Program-made: the position numbers and the translations under genes
The notes under the pieces: generated by a model
What the model was told of the DNA's origin: nothing
Databases searched by the model: none
What the model saw: the letters and a program-made list of their open reading frames with translations, nothing else
Shown: in pieces, positions 48,697 through 59,560 of the stretch
How positions within the stretch are numbered: position 1 is the first letter of the stretch
Layout: each line of letters starts with the position of its first letter
Assembly: GCF_047511655.1 (NCBI RefSeq)
Contig: NC_133387.1
Span: 19,152,353-19,216,352 of the forward strand
Length of the DNA: 64,000 nucleotides
Source of the DNA: Castor canadensis
Lineage: Eukaryota > Chordata > Mammalia > Rodentia > Castoridae
Reading direction: 5' to 3'

Positions 48697-49475
48697 GAGT
48701 CTGGCCCACTCCAGGACCTTGAAGCAGAGACCAGCACACGCAGTCATCCAGAAAATTCATTCTCTACTCCATTCACAGAGACCAGCAACAAAACACCAAC
48801 AACTGACACCAAGTAGCAGAGATAAAATAAGAGTTACCACAAGGCTCTTTTGCTTCTTGTTGCTTCCTGACAGACAAAGCTGATTCACGTCATAATGTTA
48901 TCTGAGATGGAAAAAAGGGCTGGAGTGGTCATTCAAGATACCTCCAGAGAGGGCTTGGGGTCTGGTTCAAATGGTAGAGCACCTGCCTAGCAAGTGTAAG
49001 GTCCTGAGTTCAAACCTCAGTAGAGCCAAAAAAAAAAAAAGATACCCCTAGAATAGGGACAGAGCTAGAGAAGAGCCCATAGAGGTTTAGGCATGACAAG
49101 ATGGCAGACAGATTCCTTTGGTCCCAAAGCTTCTATAGTAAATATAAAGAGGGTAGAGCTATAACCAAATAACTACATTGTGAGCCAGGGTATACTTGAT
49201 TTTTCCAAAAGTCATCGAGAAGAACCAGTTAGAAACAGTAATTTTATGACCTGTATGTCTTGACTTTTTTCTGAGCTATTCTAAGACAGAGGAAAAACAG
49301 GAAGGGGACCCACGGAAATGTTGCCAGTCCGTTCATGCCTTGTCTTTTGAACAGAGAAATCAAGCTAATGCCAAGAAGATCCTCCTAATGAAAGAGGTGG
49401 CACCAACACCCTTGCCTTTCTGTCCTAATGCTAAAATATTTTAGCAACATTAGAAATGTAAGTGCTCAAAATAAA
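48697..49475 (+). other. FAM180A: Probable FAM180A 3' UTR with candidate poly(A) signal
   Basis: The region runs from the stop codon to an AATAAA at 49470-49475; a second AATAAA lies at 49641-49646 and could be the true end. It includes a sense ID-type SINE (48952-49041). Which signal is used cannot be decided from sequence alone. Confidence 0.5.
48952..49041 (+). mobile_element. ID/tRNA-type SINE, sense, in the FAM180A 3' UTR
   Basis: TGGTTCAAATGGTAGAGCAC (box A), GAGTTCAAACCTCAGTAGAG (box B) and a 13-A tail. It is transcribed in sense if the AATAAA at 49470 or 49641 ends the mRNA. Confidence 0.85.
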
Positions 49476-49495
49476 AATGATTTTTGGATGACCCA

Positions 49496-50572
49496 GTTTT
49501 CCCCTTTCAAATGTCAAGTTTTATAAATATTGACTCGATATCTATTTAAGCTGTATGTACATATACATACACATATATACATATATAGCCTTAAGATTTT
49601 GGTATCTTAAGATAATCATTTAAAACATTCTAATGAAGGAAATAAATGAGATCATCTCTAAGATTCCAACTACCTATGAAATTTCTCCAATCACCTAACA
49701 ACTGTGAGATTCTTTGGGAGGAATCTGCATCCAAGACATCTGCTGGATGCTGGGACCCTCCCTGCAAGATCAGGCTTTGCCAGTTCTGTGTCCAGCGCTG
49801 AGGTTCTCCGCTGCCTCCTCGCTGCCAGGCTGTTAGAATGCACTTCTCTTTATTACCTATGCAACATGCCCTTCACAGTTATCTCTCGTTACCTTCCATG
49901 GTCTGAAAACTAAGATAGCCAGGCTTGTTACCATTCTGTGGTAAGTAAGAGTTCACAGGTGATGGCCTCTGACAGAAGCAAAACACCTAGGTTGTGATAA
50001 GAACTCCTCCCCAGCACAGAGACCTCATTCATAGGGACCTTTAAATTGGACATTTTTCCTGGACGCAGGGTGGGGAGAGGAGCAGCAATGCCTCAGTTCT
50101 TAAACACTGTGCAGAACCTGTCTTACAGCCCACCCTGAGACCACCCGCCTCAGAACAGATCTGAGAGCTTCCCTGTACTCAGAACCATCAGGCAGAACAT
50201 CACTGCCTACAGGGGGCTGCTCCCAGGGTGAATGGGGGCACTCTCACTGGGATGTGCTCCCAGGACCATGGGTACACTTAGATCATTCAACCAGCACCAA
50301 AAAAATTAAAGGCACTTTATATCCATAAATCAGGACCTAAATTTATGTGCCAATCAATGATTGGAAAAAATAGAAGAAAAGAAGGACACGACCTTTTTAA
50401 AGATAAGTGAAGACTTCATTTTCAGTAACTAGATTCTTAAGCACTATTTTAGTCTGAAGACAAATTAAATTTTGTCCACAAAAAGATTTATAATGACTTC
50501 AGTGACATACAAAAGCAAATATTATGCTCACCACCACCACCCTCCAAAAAAATCCACTATTTGTCCCATGAA
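49496..50572. other. Intergenic sequence between FAM180A and SLC13A4
   Basis: Contains a TA-rich tract (49550-49590). Nothing else recognised. Confidence 0.4.
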
Positions 50573-50583
50573 CAATAAAGGAG

Positions 50584-50792
50584 AGAGCTGGGCACTGGTG
50601 ACTCACGCCTGTAATCCTAGCTACTCAGGAGGCAGAGATCAGGAGGATCACGATTCAAAGCCAGCCCAGACAGATAGTTCGTGAGGCCATATCTCGAAAA
50701 AGAAAATATCACAAAAAAGAGCCCGTGTAGTGGCTCCAGTGATAGAATAACTACCTAGCAATTGTGAGGCCCTGAGTTCAAACCCCAGTACA
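50584..50792 (+). mobile_element. Dimeric B1-ID SINE, sense, full-length
   Basis: 7SL part starts GAGCTGGGCACTGGTGACTC with GTAATCCTAGCTACTCAGGA; an A-rich linker is followed by the ID part ending CCTGAGTTCAAACCCCAGTA. Flanked by AATAAAGG at 50574-50581 and 50793-50800. Confidence 0.9.
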
Positions 50793-51355
50793 AATAAAGG
50801 AAGAAAGAAAGGAGACTGGGTAGAAACAGACTCTCCTGTTTTGCCTCATTAGTGCTCACCCTACACAACCACATTCACAACGGGACTGCATTTTGTCATA
50901 TTTGCTCATAGAATGATGGGGGTAGTGATAGGGAAAACACACCTGAGACTCATGGAACCATTTCTGCCATTTCTATACTGCTGCAAAGTCTTAGGATCTA
51001 AAAAGCTCTGGAAGCTTCCTTCCTGTACAGTCAGCATCCTTGCAGGTATCTCTGGGGTCACTCAAGAGACAATGACAAACACCTCACCTGCTGAAAGCTT
51101 CATTGTTCTGCCATCTCCCCTTGAATCTAATGAAAAGAGCATCAAATGAGGGGAATATCAGTCAGAAGGCATTTCAGCAGGAAAAGTGATCTAAATGCTC
51201 ATTAAGTGACTTTGTACGATATCCCATATTTTCCTAACTCACTTTAATAACTTACATGCTTTTTTTTGAAGTTGTGTTTAAAAAACACACAACATAAAAC
51301 TTACCATCATAACTGTGTTTAAGCTTACAGTGCAGTAGTATTGATTATAGGCACA

Positions 51356-51583
51356 TTTTTTTTTTGTTTTGCGCTTTGGGGTTTCTTTTTCTTTTTGGCA
51401 CTACTGGGATTTGAACTCAAGGCAATCTACCCCTTGAGCCACTCTGCCAGCCCTTTTTTTGTGTGTATTGGCTATTTTTGAGACATGGTCTCTCTTTTTG
51501 CCTGGGCTGGCCTTGAACTTTGATCCTCCTGATCTCTGCCTCCTAAGTAGCTAGGACTACTGTATAAGCCACTGGCACCCAGA
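51356..51583 (-). mobile_element. Dimeric B1-ID SINE, antisense
   Basis: GGCACTACTGGGATTTGAAC, then GATCCTCCTGATCTCTGCCT and AAGTAGCTAGGACTACTG. Confidence 0.85.
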
Positions 51584-51589
51584 TGGTGT

Positions 51590-51660
51590 TTGTTTTTTTC
51601 AGCGGCGATCAAATCCAGGGATTTGGCAAATGCTCTACCACTGAGCTACATCCACAACCC
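51590..51660 (-). mobile_element. ID-type SINE fragment, antisense
   Basis: CGGCGATCAAATCCAGGGAT and AATGCTCTACCACTGAGCTA; directly adjoins the previous SINE. Confidence 0.7.
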
Positions 51661-51822
51661 TGCACAATGTTATAAAACAGACTTGTCTAGAACTTTTTAT
51701 TCTTAAAAAACTGAAATTCTAGACCTATTGACCAACCGCCCTTTCCCCCTGTCCCCCTGGCCTGTTCTTGAGTTTAACTGTATTAGATACCTCATACAAG
51801 TGGAATGTATCTTACATTTCTT

Positions 51823-52027
51823 TCTTTTCACTTTTTTCTTTTTTTTTGCAGTACTAGGAGCTTGAACTCAAGGCCTCATACTGGTTAGGCAGGTGCTCTA
51901 CCCTTTGAGCCACTCCACCAGCTCTTTTTTGTGTTGGGTATTTTTGAGAACTATTTGTCCAGAGTGGCCACAAACTGAGATCCTCCTGATCTCTGTCTCC
52001 TGAGTGTGAGCCACCAGCACCTGGCTT
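51823..52027 (-). mobile_element. Dimeric B1-ID SINE, antisense, with clear target-site duplication
   Basis: GCAGTACTAGGAGCTTGAAC, GGTTAGGCAGGTGCTCTACC, then GATCCTCCTGATCTCTGTCT. Flanked by TGTATCTTACATTTCTT (51806-51822) and the same with one mismatch at 52028-52044. Confidence 0.92.
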
Positions 52028-52044
52028 TGTATCTTACCTTTCTT

Positions 52045-52685
52045 GATCATTGGATTCTGGAAAGAGTATACTTCAACTGGAAAGTGGACAGTCCTGAAAG
52101 AGAACTACTGATTCTACTGGGCCATTCACAACAAATTTCACCCATGGTGTAATAAAAATGGCACAATCGAGTTACTAAACTCACTGGAATCTTTGTTATC
52201 TCAGATTATCTCACCAAGGAATGCACAGTAGCTCCTGGCTTGGACAGCGGATGCTGACTTCTATAGCTGTTTATTATTACCCCGTCTCTCTAATATTTGC
52301 AACTAAAACATCCTACATTCTCATGCTCGTTCTGAGTTTCAAAATTATTACAAAAATGAAACCAGAATTTAGTAAATACAATCTTTAAAGCCAGTCATTA
52401 ACATGCAGGTAAAGAGATGAATCATTGTAGCCCATCCTACAAATGCAAAGTGACCTCAAAGAGCTGCCCATAGTTACACCTGTGTTAAAAGTCAAGAAGA
52501 ACTGGTTTCTTGGGGTCGCTTCTCTCATCACTTTACTGTTAGCCTGGGGATCATTTCCAAGGGCTATAGCTGCAGACCTTAAAATGTGTCACTTCTCAAA
52601 TTCTGTGAAGTCAACAGAACATAGTTTTCACAAGCCCTGGTTCTGCTCAGTATCTCTCAGACGAGCACCACCACTTAGAGATAGT
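52045..52685. other. Unassigned intergenic sequence
   Basis: No recognised feature. Confidence 0.4.
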
Positions 52686-52689
52686 TTTC

Positions 52690-52945
52690 TTTTCTTTTTT
52701 TTATTTATTGTTTTTATTTATTATTTACTACATTCTGGTTTCATTGTTGTACACAGTACTGTACACAATGGGGTACGTTGTGACAGTTACAAAAGTTCCT
52801 ACAATATATCATAGTTAAATTCACCCCCTCCATCATCCTCCTTTATTCCACCTTCCCCCATTCCTGGAATAGTTTCAATAGGTCTCATTTTTCCGTTTAC
52901 ATACGTATGTACATAATATTCCCATTTTTTTTCCTTGTTCCAAAT
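52690..52945 (-). mobile_element. L1 3' end, antisense
   Basis: T-rich tail, TTCATTGTTGTACACAGTAC, AGTTAAATTCACCCCCTCCA and ATTCCTGGAATAGTTTCAAT match the reverse complement of the sense L1 3' UTR at 24180-24310. Confidence 0.75.
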
Positions 52946-53556
52946 CGATGTGTCCTTTCTAAGAAAAGAAGCTAACTACTTCTCCTGACCTATAGTGGGA
53001 GAAATTCTATAATCTACCTGCTGCTGAGGTGTCATCCCTGAACTTGGCAATGTCTTCCCACCTCTTCCCTGTAGAAGTAGAAGTGCTTTCTTTCTGGTAA
53101 ACGGCCTCAACGAGGAGTGTTTGCATGCCTACTCCAACCAGAAGGGCCACCGAGGCTGGCATCTAAACCTTTCCAGAGAGGTAGAGACCCTTCTCGTTCT
53201 TCCTAAAAGTTCCAGGGTTTTTCTTCCAGGCCTATGCCTTCCACCCACTCAGATCCTTGTACTCTCTGGGTGTTGAAGAAATGATCTTTGCCAGCAGAGA
53301 AGTCTGAAAGGCTTAATATTGTGCACCCTGGAGCAAATTTCTCCAGAATTAATATTGCATTTTCTCCCTGCTCTCAGGTGAATCACCTTCCTGAGAACCA
53401 TGTCAGCAAGTGTGTCCCATGCTTGGAAACAACAAAGCAGTGCTTGCCATGAGATCATGTTTAAGATGATACTCACCACTCCAGCTCCTAGGATGTCGGA
53501 AAAATAAGCTTTGCAAGCTGCCTAGGTTCTGCAGAATCAGCAGGCCCCTGCTGTGA
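52946..53556. other. Unassigned intergenic sequence
   Basis: No gene or repeat recognised. Confidence 0.4.
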
Positions 53557-53663
53557 CCAATCAAGAACTGTCTTTGGAAGAGCTATTGGCTCATTCTTTT
53601 CAACTTGCTGATTGGCTTTGAGGAATGGGTGGAGCTACTGCCTCTGTCCCTACTTCCTATTGG
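53557..53663. promoter_or_regulatory. Cluster of four CCAAT/ATTGG boxes upstream of SLC13A4
   Basis: CCAAT at 53557-53561 and inverted CCAAT (ATTGG) at 53585-53589, 53611-53615 and 53659-53663. Such spacing (20-50 bp) is typical of NF-Y sites in promoters. The cluster lies about 770 bp before the SLC13A4 ATG, so it could be a core promoter with a long 5' UTR or an upstream element. No clear TATA box accompanies it. Confidence 0.4.
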
Positions 53664-53664
53664 T

Positions 53665-54430
53665 GGATGAAAGTTAAAGGTGGGCCTCCAACAAGTTTTT
53701 GTCCTGTGACAGAAGGAAATGTCTTGGGGTTTTTTTTAAATACCCTTGCTTTGAAGGCCCAGGCTCAAGAAAAATTATAAGTAAGAAACTAATCTGAAGG
53801 AAAGAATTTTGAAGCCAGTTAGGGTGTCCAGTCCTGGGAGAGAGCGGCAGCTCCATCTGAGGTCTGCATGTGCTTCTGACAAGAGCAGGTGCTTGCTTTA
53901 AGCGAAGAGGCTACTAGAATTTTACCAACGGTGAGACAGATAAGAGACAGAACAGGTTCTGCCCAAAACAGGCCGTCAGAGGGAAGGAAAGTGATGGAGA
54001 GCACGATATGCTTGTAGTGTTTTGTATTTTTTAAAGCCTTTACCTTTTTTTTCAAGGCCATTCAACAGCAGCAAAAGTATACTTTTAATTGCTTCAGAAG
54101 GCTTTTGCTGACACCTAGAATGAAGTTACTCTCTTGCTAACCATGCAGAGAGGGGACTCATGCTACCGCTTGTAATCCTTTCCCAGTTTCTTTTCGATGG
54201 CCATAATACCATGCTCATCAATCCCACCTAAGGCAGAAGGCAAGGAGCCCAGCCTTCTGTGGAAACGGGGTACAGCAGCCCTGCTCTTCTGCCCCCAAGA
54301 CCAAAGAAGACTGACTCTTGGGAGCCAAGAAAGGTGTGAGAAGTCTTCCTGGACAGAGAGTGGTGCATAGTGCAGCGCCAAGGCGGTGCCGGTCAAGCGG
54401 TCAAGGGCGAGGAAAGGAGATAGGGCCACC
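53665..54430 (+). promoter_or_regulatory. SLC13A4: Upstream region and probable 5' UTR of SLC13A4
   Basis: Repeat-free sequence between the CCAAT cluster and the ATG. It becomes GC-richer near the start codon (54230-54430). No transcription start site, TATA box or CpG island can be assigned by eye, so the split between promoter and 5' UTR is unknown. Confidence 0.3.
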
Positions 54431-54529
54431 ATGGGCTTCCTGCAGGCCCTTTTCCAAGCACGGAAGCTGCTGCTGGTAGTCTGCGCTCCACTGCTGCTGC
54501 TGCCTCTGCCCATCCTCCACCCCAGCAGT
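54431..54529 (+). CDS. SLC13A4: SLC13A4 coding exon 1
   Basis: Encodes residues 1-33 (MGFLQALFQARKLLL through LHPSS). Donor GTAAGT at 54530. The start is fixed by the Kozak match and by the first transmembrane segment beginning just after R11-K12. The exon ends on a codon boundary, so the intron is phase 0. A long open frame on the opposite strand across this exon is a shadow of its Leu/GC-rich composition. Confidence 0.93.
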
Positions 54530-56499
54530 GTAAGTACCGACCTGTCCCTTGCGCCCAAGGCATGGGGGAGTGGGGGAACACGAAAGAATGGGGTGTTTAT
54601 GCAGTACCCGAAAATGAGGCTTGTGTTGGAAGAAACGGACATGTTTTTCCGGAGGAGACTGAAGACCTTCTTCCTAAAAACTCATTTTCATCCCTGTATC
54701 TCACTGCCCCCAGCCAGGCATCAGAACAGAGTGGGGACTGTGGCTAAAATGATTGATGCCTGTTGCACGAAGTGCAGGGGCCAAGCAGTTGGGCTGATGA
54801 GAAGGACAAATTGGTAAGCCCTTGTTTGTCAGGAGTCAGCCTGTGACCATGTTTATCTGAGAGCAGCTAGAGACATGGGAAGACCTCCCAGACCTGACAC
54901 AGAACAAGGATGAGGGTGGGACAGCACTGTGGAGCATTTCCAGAGTCTGAGAGCAGGTCATGGTGGGCACTGATGACCAGAATTTGAAAATTGTCATCTC
55001 TAACATCTGAACTTTTGGGAAGGAAAGTTTAAGTTGGCATACTGCCCTGGTTCCATGGGATTATTTGCATCCTCTGTATACCCTCTGTGCTCTTGAAGGA
55101 CAGACCTAACGTGATGTGACAAAAAAAAAAAAAAAAGAAAGAAAGCCCCCAAACTGTACACCATGATGTGAGAGCAGAGGACTAAATCTTTGGCTCACAT
55201 TCAACTTGCTTCTTGGACTGTCACTTGCCTCCCTTCCCTTTCTCTCTCTGGCTGCTGGTCCCTGGCTTCACTCCTTCTCCCAGCTGGCACTGCCCTTGAG
55301 ATTTTAGGAAAAACAAGCTAAGACAGGCTAACTGTGATTGCGGGAGGGGAAGAATATCTTCCACTCTGCTCTTTGAGTAACTTGGTAACCAAGATTAATT
55401 AAAAAGTTAAAGAGAGGGGATTAGGATGGTGCTCTTTAAAACTAACTGATTTAAATCTTTAGTGAAATAAATACCCTAGAGTGACAGGAAGGCACAGGAA
55501 TTAGGAATTAGGCTGGAATTAGCAGTGGTAGCTGCTGACATGGTTTCTGGACTGTACGTTAGTCAATTATCTGCTTTGCATAAAAGAACTTGATTTTATT
55601 CTATTATTTTACTTTGATTTTTTTTTTCTTTAACCTCAGTGTCAGGTTGATTTAAAGGAATGCTAACAAGAGACACATTACTCGCTTCAGTATTAGGGAG
55701 TCCCTGTCTCCCCCTTAAGTCAGCCTTCATCTTTGGGGAAATGCCGCCACTTTTGAACATTCTCCTTTTCTTCTTTCTTGTTATGTGATTTGGGCTTGAG
55801 GTTTGTTTTTTTTTTTTTTTGAAACAGGGTTTTGCTTTGTAGCCTAGCAAGCCTCAAACTCATGGTCCTCCTAAGGTAACCTCCTGAGTGCTGCGGTTGC
55901 AGGTATGCCTATTCTCTTTCAAACAGAAGCAAAAAAGAAATGACAATACCGTCCCGTCCCGTATAGGCATCCCCTGAATGTCCACCCAGCAGTTTCCACA
56001 CACCTGCTGACAATGGCATTGATAAAAGATCTGGAGGCCTAGAATTTTCTCCCTGGTAAGAGACACCTGTCAGCCAGCGGAGAAATAACTTCAGGCAACG
56101 TTAATTGAGCTACCTGCCAGACAATGACCAGACACAAGGACACCAGGCTCCTGGAATGAACTCTGCTGAGTTTGTTACTGGGTGGTCTGAACCCACGCTC
56201 CCATGATGAATTTAACAAACTCTTGAAGAGACAAAAGCAAGTTGATATAGATTCCATGGCTGAACTAAGTGAGAAACAAATGGAAAGACCCTCTAAAGAC
56301 ATCTTTCTTCTACTCTTCTGCTCTAAAGAAAGTGCAGATAAAATGACAGTGATAGTGTTAATCCTATGGGAAGGGGGTGTTGACTCAGGAACTTTTCCTC
56401 GTAACCTATTCAAATTCCTATGATATTTACAACTGAAAATATCACCCTACTCAAATCCTCCTGGTTCACATCAAAATAGTACCTGGTAGAAGGAAAGTG

Positions 56500-56545
<46 letters not shown>

Positions 56546-58981
56546 AATTGGTGGCTCTGTAAAACAACCAGGATAAGGGCTTCACAGGGAGGGACAGACA
56601 GTCTGCTTCTTTATCTTCACCTGGAATTAAGACTGGTCATTCTTTGTCTGTTTTTTTCCCAGAAAAGAGAGGAGCACAAGTGGGTTCAAGCTTTGAACTC
56701 CTTTAGGTAGTTTTACGTCTGCACCTAAGAAGGTATTTCTCTAAAATGCATTCTTTTCCAAATGGTTTTGATTTTATTGTCTTATTAGTACTTCCAATGG
56801 TTTTGTCTTCTCTCTGATCTTTTGGCCCCAAAGGAAATCTTAGTGGGAGCTGTAGTCAGCAATCACTGGGCCCATTTCATATTTCCCAAACCCTCGCCCT
56901 ATAACCCACGAGTATAGGCAAGGGAACAAGGTCCCTTGGAGTCCAGCAGGTTAATCAATCCTGCTGCCCCTCACTATCACAGTGACCTTTAGTGGTGTTT
57001 ATGAAAGAGTTTGAGAAGCTTATTTTGAACTCTAGGGGCTGTAAATGGAACAAGATTTATCAGGTTCCCTGATCAACAGCCAGACTCAAGCCAGTTCAGA
57101 CCTGAACCCTGACTTTGTGAAAATTGAGGAACCCTCTGTCAACTTGCATTTTCTGCACAATGGCCCTCTAAATCCTGCAGCTTGGGGAGATTACCATTAT
57201 TAAGACCTTGGACGGTGACCTCCTCCAAGAGTAAGCTGTAACCTTCTTCAACACCACTCATCAGCACTGTTCAGGGCCATCAGAATTACGGAGGTCAAGG
57301 TTAAGAGGGCTGGTATGATAAGGATGTTGTACTTACTTACTCTGTGTACCCCTGGGTTGCACAACAACAGAGCGAGTGAGCCTGGGAAAATGCTGGTAAA
57401 TTTCCAGGCCTCCCCTTCCAGGTGGATGGCACTTTATTCCCTTTGTAGAAAGTTGTCTCTATGGCATCAGGCAGGGGGCCTAGTTTCCGAGAGCAATGAG
57501 CACCTGGGGAAGTGTCACCAGCAGCTAGAGATCAGAAATGCTGCTAAACATCTTATGTTGCACAGGACCACACCCCACACACCATGAATTATCCAGACCT
57601 GAGTGTCAGAGCCTAGGTTGAGACATGTTGAGTCAGGAGTTCATTCTTCCTCGTTTCAAAACTAGAGTCCTGTTATTGGGATAGCTGCCTGGCCCTTCCA
57701 CTCCTCCCTACCAAACTCCCTTTAGTTCTTTTCTAATTCTTCAAACAGGTCCCCTAGGGGAAAGACTCACCTGCTAAAATGCTAGTGCAATATGATAGAG
57801 CTTCAGGTCAAACATCAAAAGGGAAAATAATCAACTGTTCTTGTCTAACAATTTATTGGATTAAAATTTACCACTAAGCTGGGTACAGCGGCAGGCATCT
57901 ATAGTCCCAGCTACTCAGGAGGCTAAGGTGGGAGAATCCCTTGAACCCACAAATTGGAGAACAAGCTGGGCAACATAGCAAGAAACTATTCTTCCAAAAC
58001 AAAAAAAAATTCCTAATGAATTAAGTTGTTTTGGCAAATGGTCTGAAGCAGGGGGACTTAACTTCATTTATTCATTTTTAAAGCAGTGAAGCCTTTTTAA
58101 GTTTGCAAATAAAATTCCACATGTAATGCCAATATAGAAATCAAATGGAAGCAGCGCTACTTTAGTTGGGGTGAGGCTGGAGAGGGGGTCTGGGTTCAAA
58201 ACCTTGCTGGTCTTCCTGGGATATGCCTGAAACATACCCAGGCTCCCGAGCAAGAGAACACAGTATGGAAGCCACCTGTGGGTTATTTCTAAATCTTATT
58301 TCTTACCAATCCATTTCCCTTCAGTAAGGCACATACCATATGTACCTGTGCTGAATTTCAGATGACTGACTTCAGGCTTCACAGGTCAACCAGTCACACA
58401 CATTGATACCATCTTCAACTCCCCTAAGAATCTCTGTCATCTGACCAACTGACCCCACTTAAGTAAGGTCCCAACCCCAGTTAAAGCTTTGATCTCCACC
58501 TTTATAGCTTATGAACTTGGCTCTGGATGATGTACATAATTTCATTCCCCACCCTACAAAGTTTCAGGAACCAGCAGAGCTGTGACATTTCAACAGTCCA
58601 GTGGTCATTTCACTGCCCATGCAAAACCACACATCAGACCTAGGTCCCCCACAAGAAGCAGCCATAATTTCACCCACCAAGGATGGTCCCCCCACCACGT
58701 GTCTACTACTCTTGCCTGCCAGGCCCAGCTTTGCACTTCCCAGAGCTGAATCCTCATGTTCAAGCGCTCACTGCCTCAGCCCTGGGTTTCATTCCCATTC
58801 TCTGTGACAGTGAGTGTCCCTGTGACTAATCATCTATTCCCTCCCCTTCCAGGAGGCTTCATGTGCTTATGTGCTGATCGTGACTGCTGTGTACTGGGTG
58901 TCCGAGGCTGTGCCACTTGGAGCTGCAGCCCTAGTGCCTGCCTTCCTCTACCCATTCTTCGGAGTTCTACGGTCCAATGAG
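54431..58981 (+). CDS. SLC13A4: SLC13A4 (sodium/sulfate cotransporter NaS2), first two coding exons, gene continues past window
   Basis: Join of 54431-54529 and 58853-58981 gives the first 76 residues. SLC13A4 is a plasma-membrane Na+-coupled sulfate transporter of the SLC13 (divalent anion:Na+ symporter) family, known from placenta and brain. The start ATG sits in an excellent Kozak context (GCCACCATGG). Residues about 12-30 (KLLLVVCAPLLLLPLPILH) form the first membrane segment. Residues 38-72 form the next hydrophobic stretch and contain YWVSEAVPLGAAALVPAF, the hallmark N-terminal motif of this family. The sequence ends at RSNE, where the human protein continues with a further exon. I looked for that exon in 58982-64000 and did not find it, so intron 2 is over 5 kb. 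Frame and splice sites are intact. It lies 5.7 kb downstream of FAM180A in the same orientation. Confidence 0.93.
55805..55914 (-). mobile_element. B1-like SINE, antisense
   Basis: Poly-T, AAACAGGGTTTTGCTTTGTA and CCTCAAACTCATGGTCCTCC: antisense B1-type monomer without ID part. Confidence 0.75.
56502..56543. repeat. (AC)21 microsatellite
   Basis: Uninterrupted 42-bp run in SLC13A4 intron 1. Confidence 0.97.
57515..57630 (+). repeat. MER20-type hAT remnant
   Basis: AATGCTGCTAAACATCTTAT, TTGCACAGGACCACACCCCA and GAATTATCCAGACC correspond to the second half of MER20. Confidence 0.7.
57876..58009 (+). mobile_element. Monomeric 7SL-type SINE, sense
   Basis: GCTGGGTACAGCGGCAGGCA, GTCCCAGCTACTCAGGAGGC and CTTGAACCCACAAATTGGAG, ending in an A-rich tail. 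It lacks the ID part of the younger dimers and looks like an older proto-B1/FAM-type monomer. Confidence 0.82.
58853..58981 (+). CDS. SLC13A4: SLC13A4 coding exon 2
   Basis: Encodes residues 34-76 (EASCAYVLIVTAVYW through FFGVLRSNE). A strong pyrimidine tract (CTCCCCTTCCAG) precedes it and the donor is GTTGGT, a weaker form than GTAAGT. The E-A-V-P-L-G motif at residues 51-56 is characteristic of SLC13 transporters. Confidence 0.94.
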
Positions 58982-59059
58982 GTTGGTCCCTTTGTGATCC
59001 AGCCCTCTGCTTGGCTTGGGCTCCAGCAAATGGGAGATTCACAAACCACCTGGTGGGAG

Positions 59060-59340
59060 GGACTTTTTCACCAATTGGAGCAACCCCTAATCCTGGGCTT
59101 TACACCTCTGTTCCAAATCCTGACTTCTTCCTCAGCCCATAACCTTCATCTCCTTCAAACTGCTCAAAATTTGCCTCTTTCAGGAAGCTTTCCTTGATTA
59201 AACACATCCAACTGCTTCTTCAGTTTGAAACCTTTTAGGAACTATATGATTGGTACAAACACTTGATCTTTTTCAGTCTCTTGTATGTCCATGTAGATGA
59301 TAAGCACACTTGGACAGGGAGCTAGTGTCTGAATCCTACT
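59060..59340 (+). repeat. L2 3' region, sense
   Basis: TTTCAGGAAGCTTTCCTTGA and GATGATAAGCACACTTGGAC resemble the L2 3' end. Confidence 0.55.
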
Positions 59341-59349
59341 AGTAATCAA

Positions 59350-59560
59350 GTACTACCCAAGTGCTATATTATTTAATGCTGACTTTCCAAGATCTCTGTA
59401 AGACAGGTGTTAATATTTCCAAACTACACAGGAGGAAAGAGGCTCAGAGTTAAGAAACTTACCCCAAATCACAAAGTAGTGACAGAACTAGATTCAAATC
59501 CATAGCTATCAGATTTTAGAGTGTATACTCTTGCTTACAATGCCATACGATAAACATTCC
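59350..59560 (-). repeat. MIR, antisense
   Basis: GAGGAAAGAGGCTCAGAGTT, CAAATCACAAAGTAGTGACA and AGATTCAAATCCATAGCTAT. Confidence 0.78.

Larger units (their letters stand above)
51270..51822 (-). mobile_element. Ancient L1 3' end, antisense, split by SINEs
   Basis: ACACACAACATAAAACTTAC, GTTTAAGCTTACAGTGCAGT, and after the SINEs GTATTAGATACCTCATACAA: one old L1 interrupted at 51356-51660. Confidence 0.65.
54530..58852 (+). other. SLC13A4: SLC13A4 intron 1 (4323 bp)
   Basis: Phase 0 intron. It contains an antisense B1-like SINE (55805-55914), an (AC)21 microsatellite (56502-56543), a MER20 remnant (57515-57630) and a monomeric 7SL-type SINE in sense (57876-58009). The other stretches (54540-55800, 55920-56500, 56550-57510, 58010-58850) show no gene or repeat that I recognise. 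Confidence 0.85.

Noticed and set aside
54163-54642. 159-residue open frame on the minus strand across SLC13A4 exon 1
   Set aside because: It is a shadow of the Leu-rich coding exon and its flanks; no recognisable protein.
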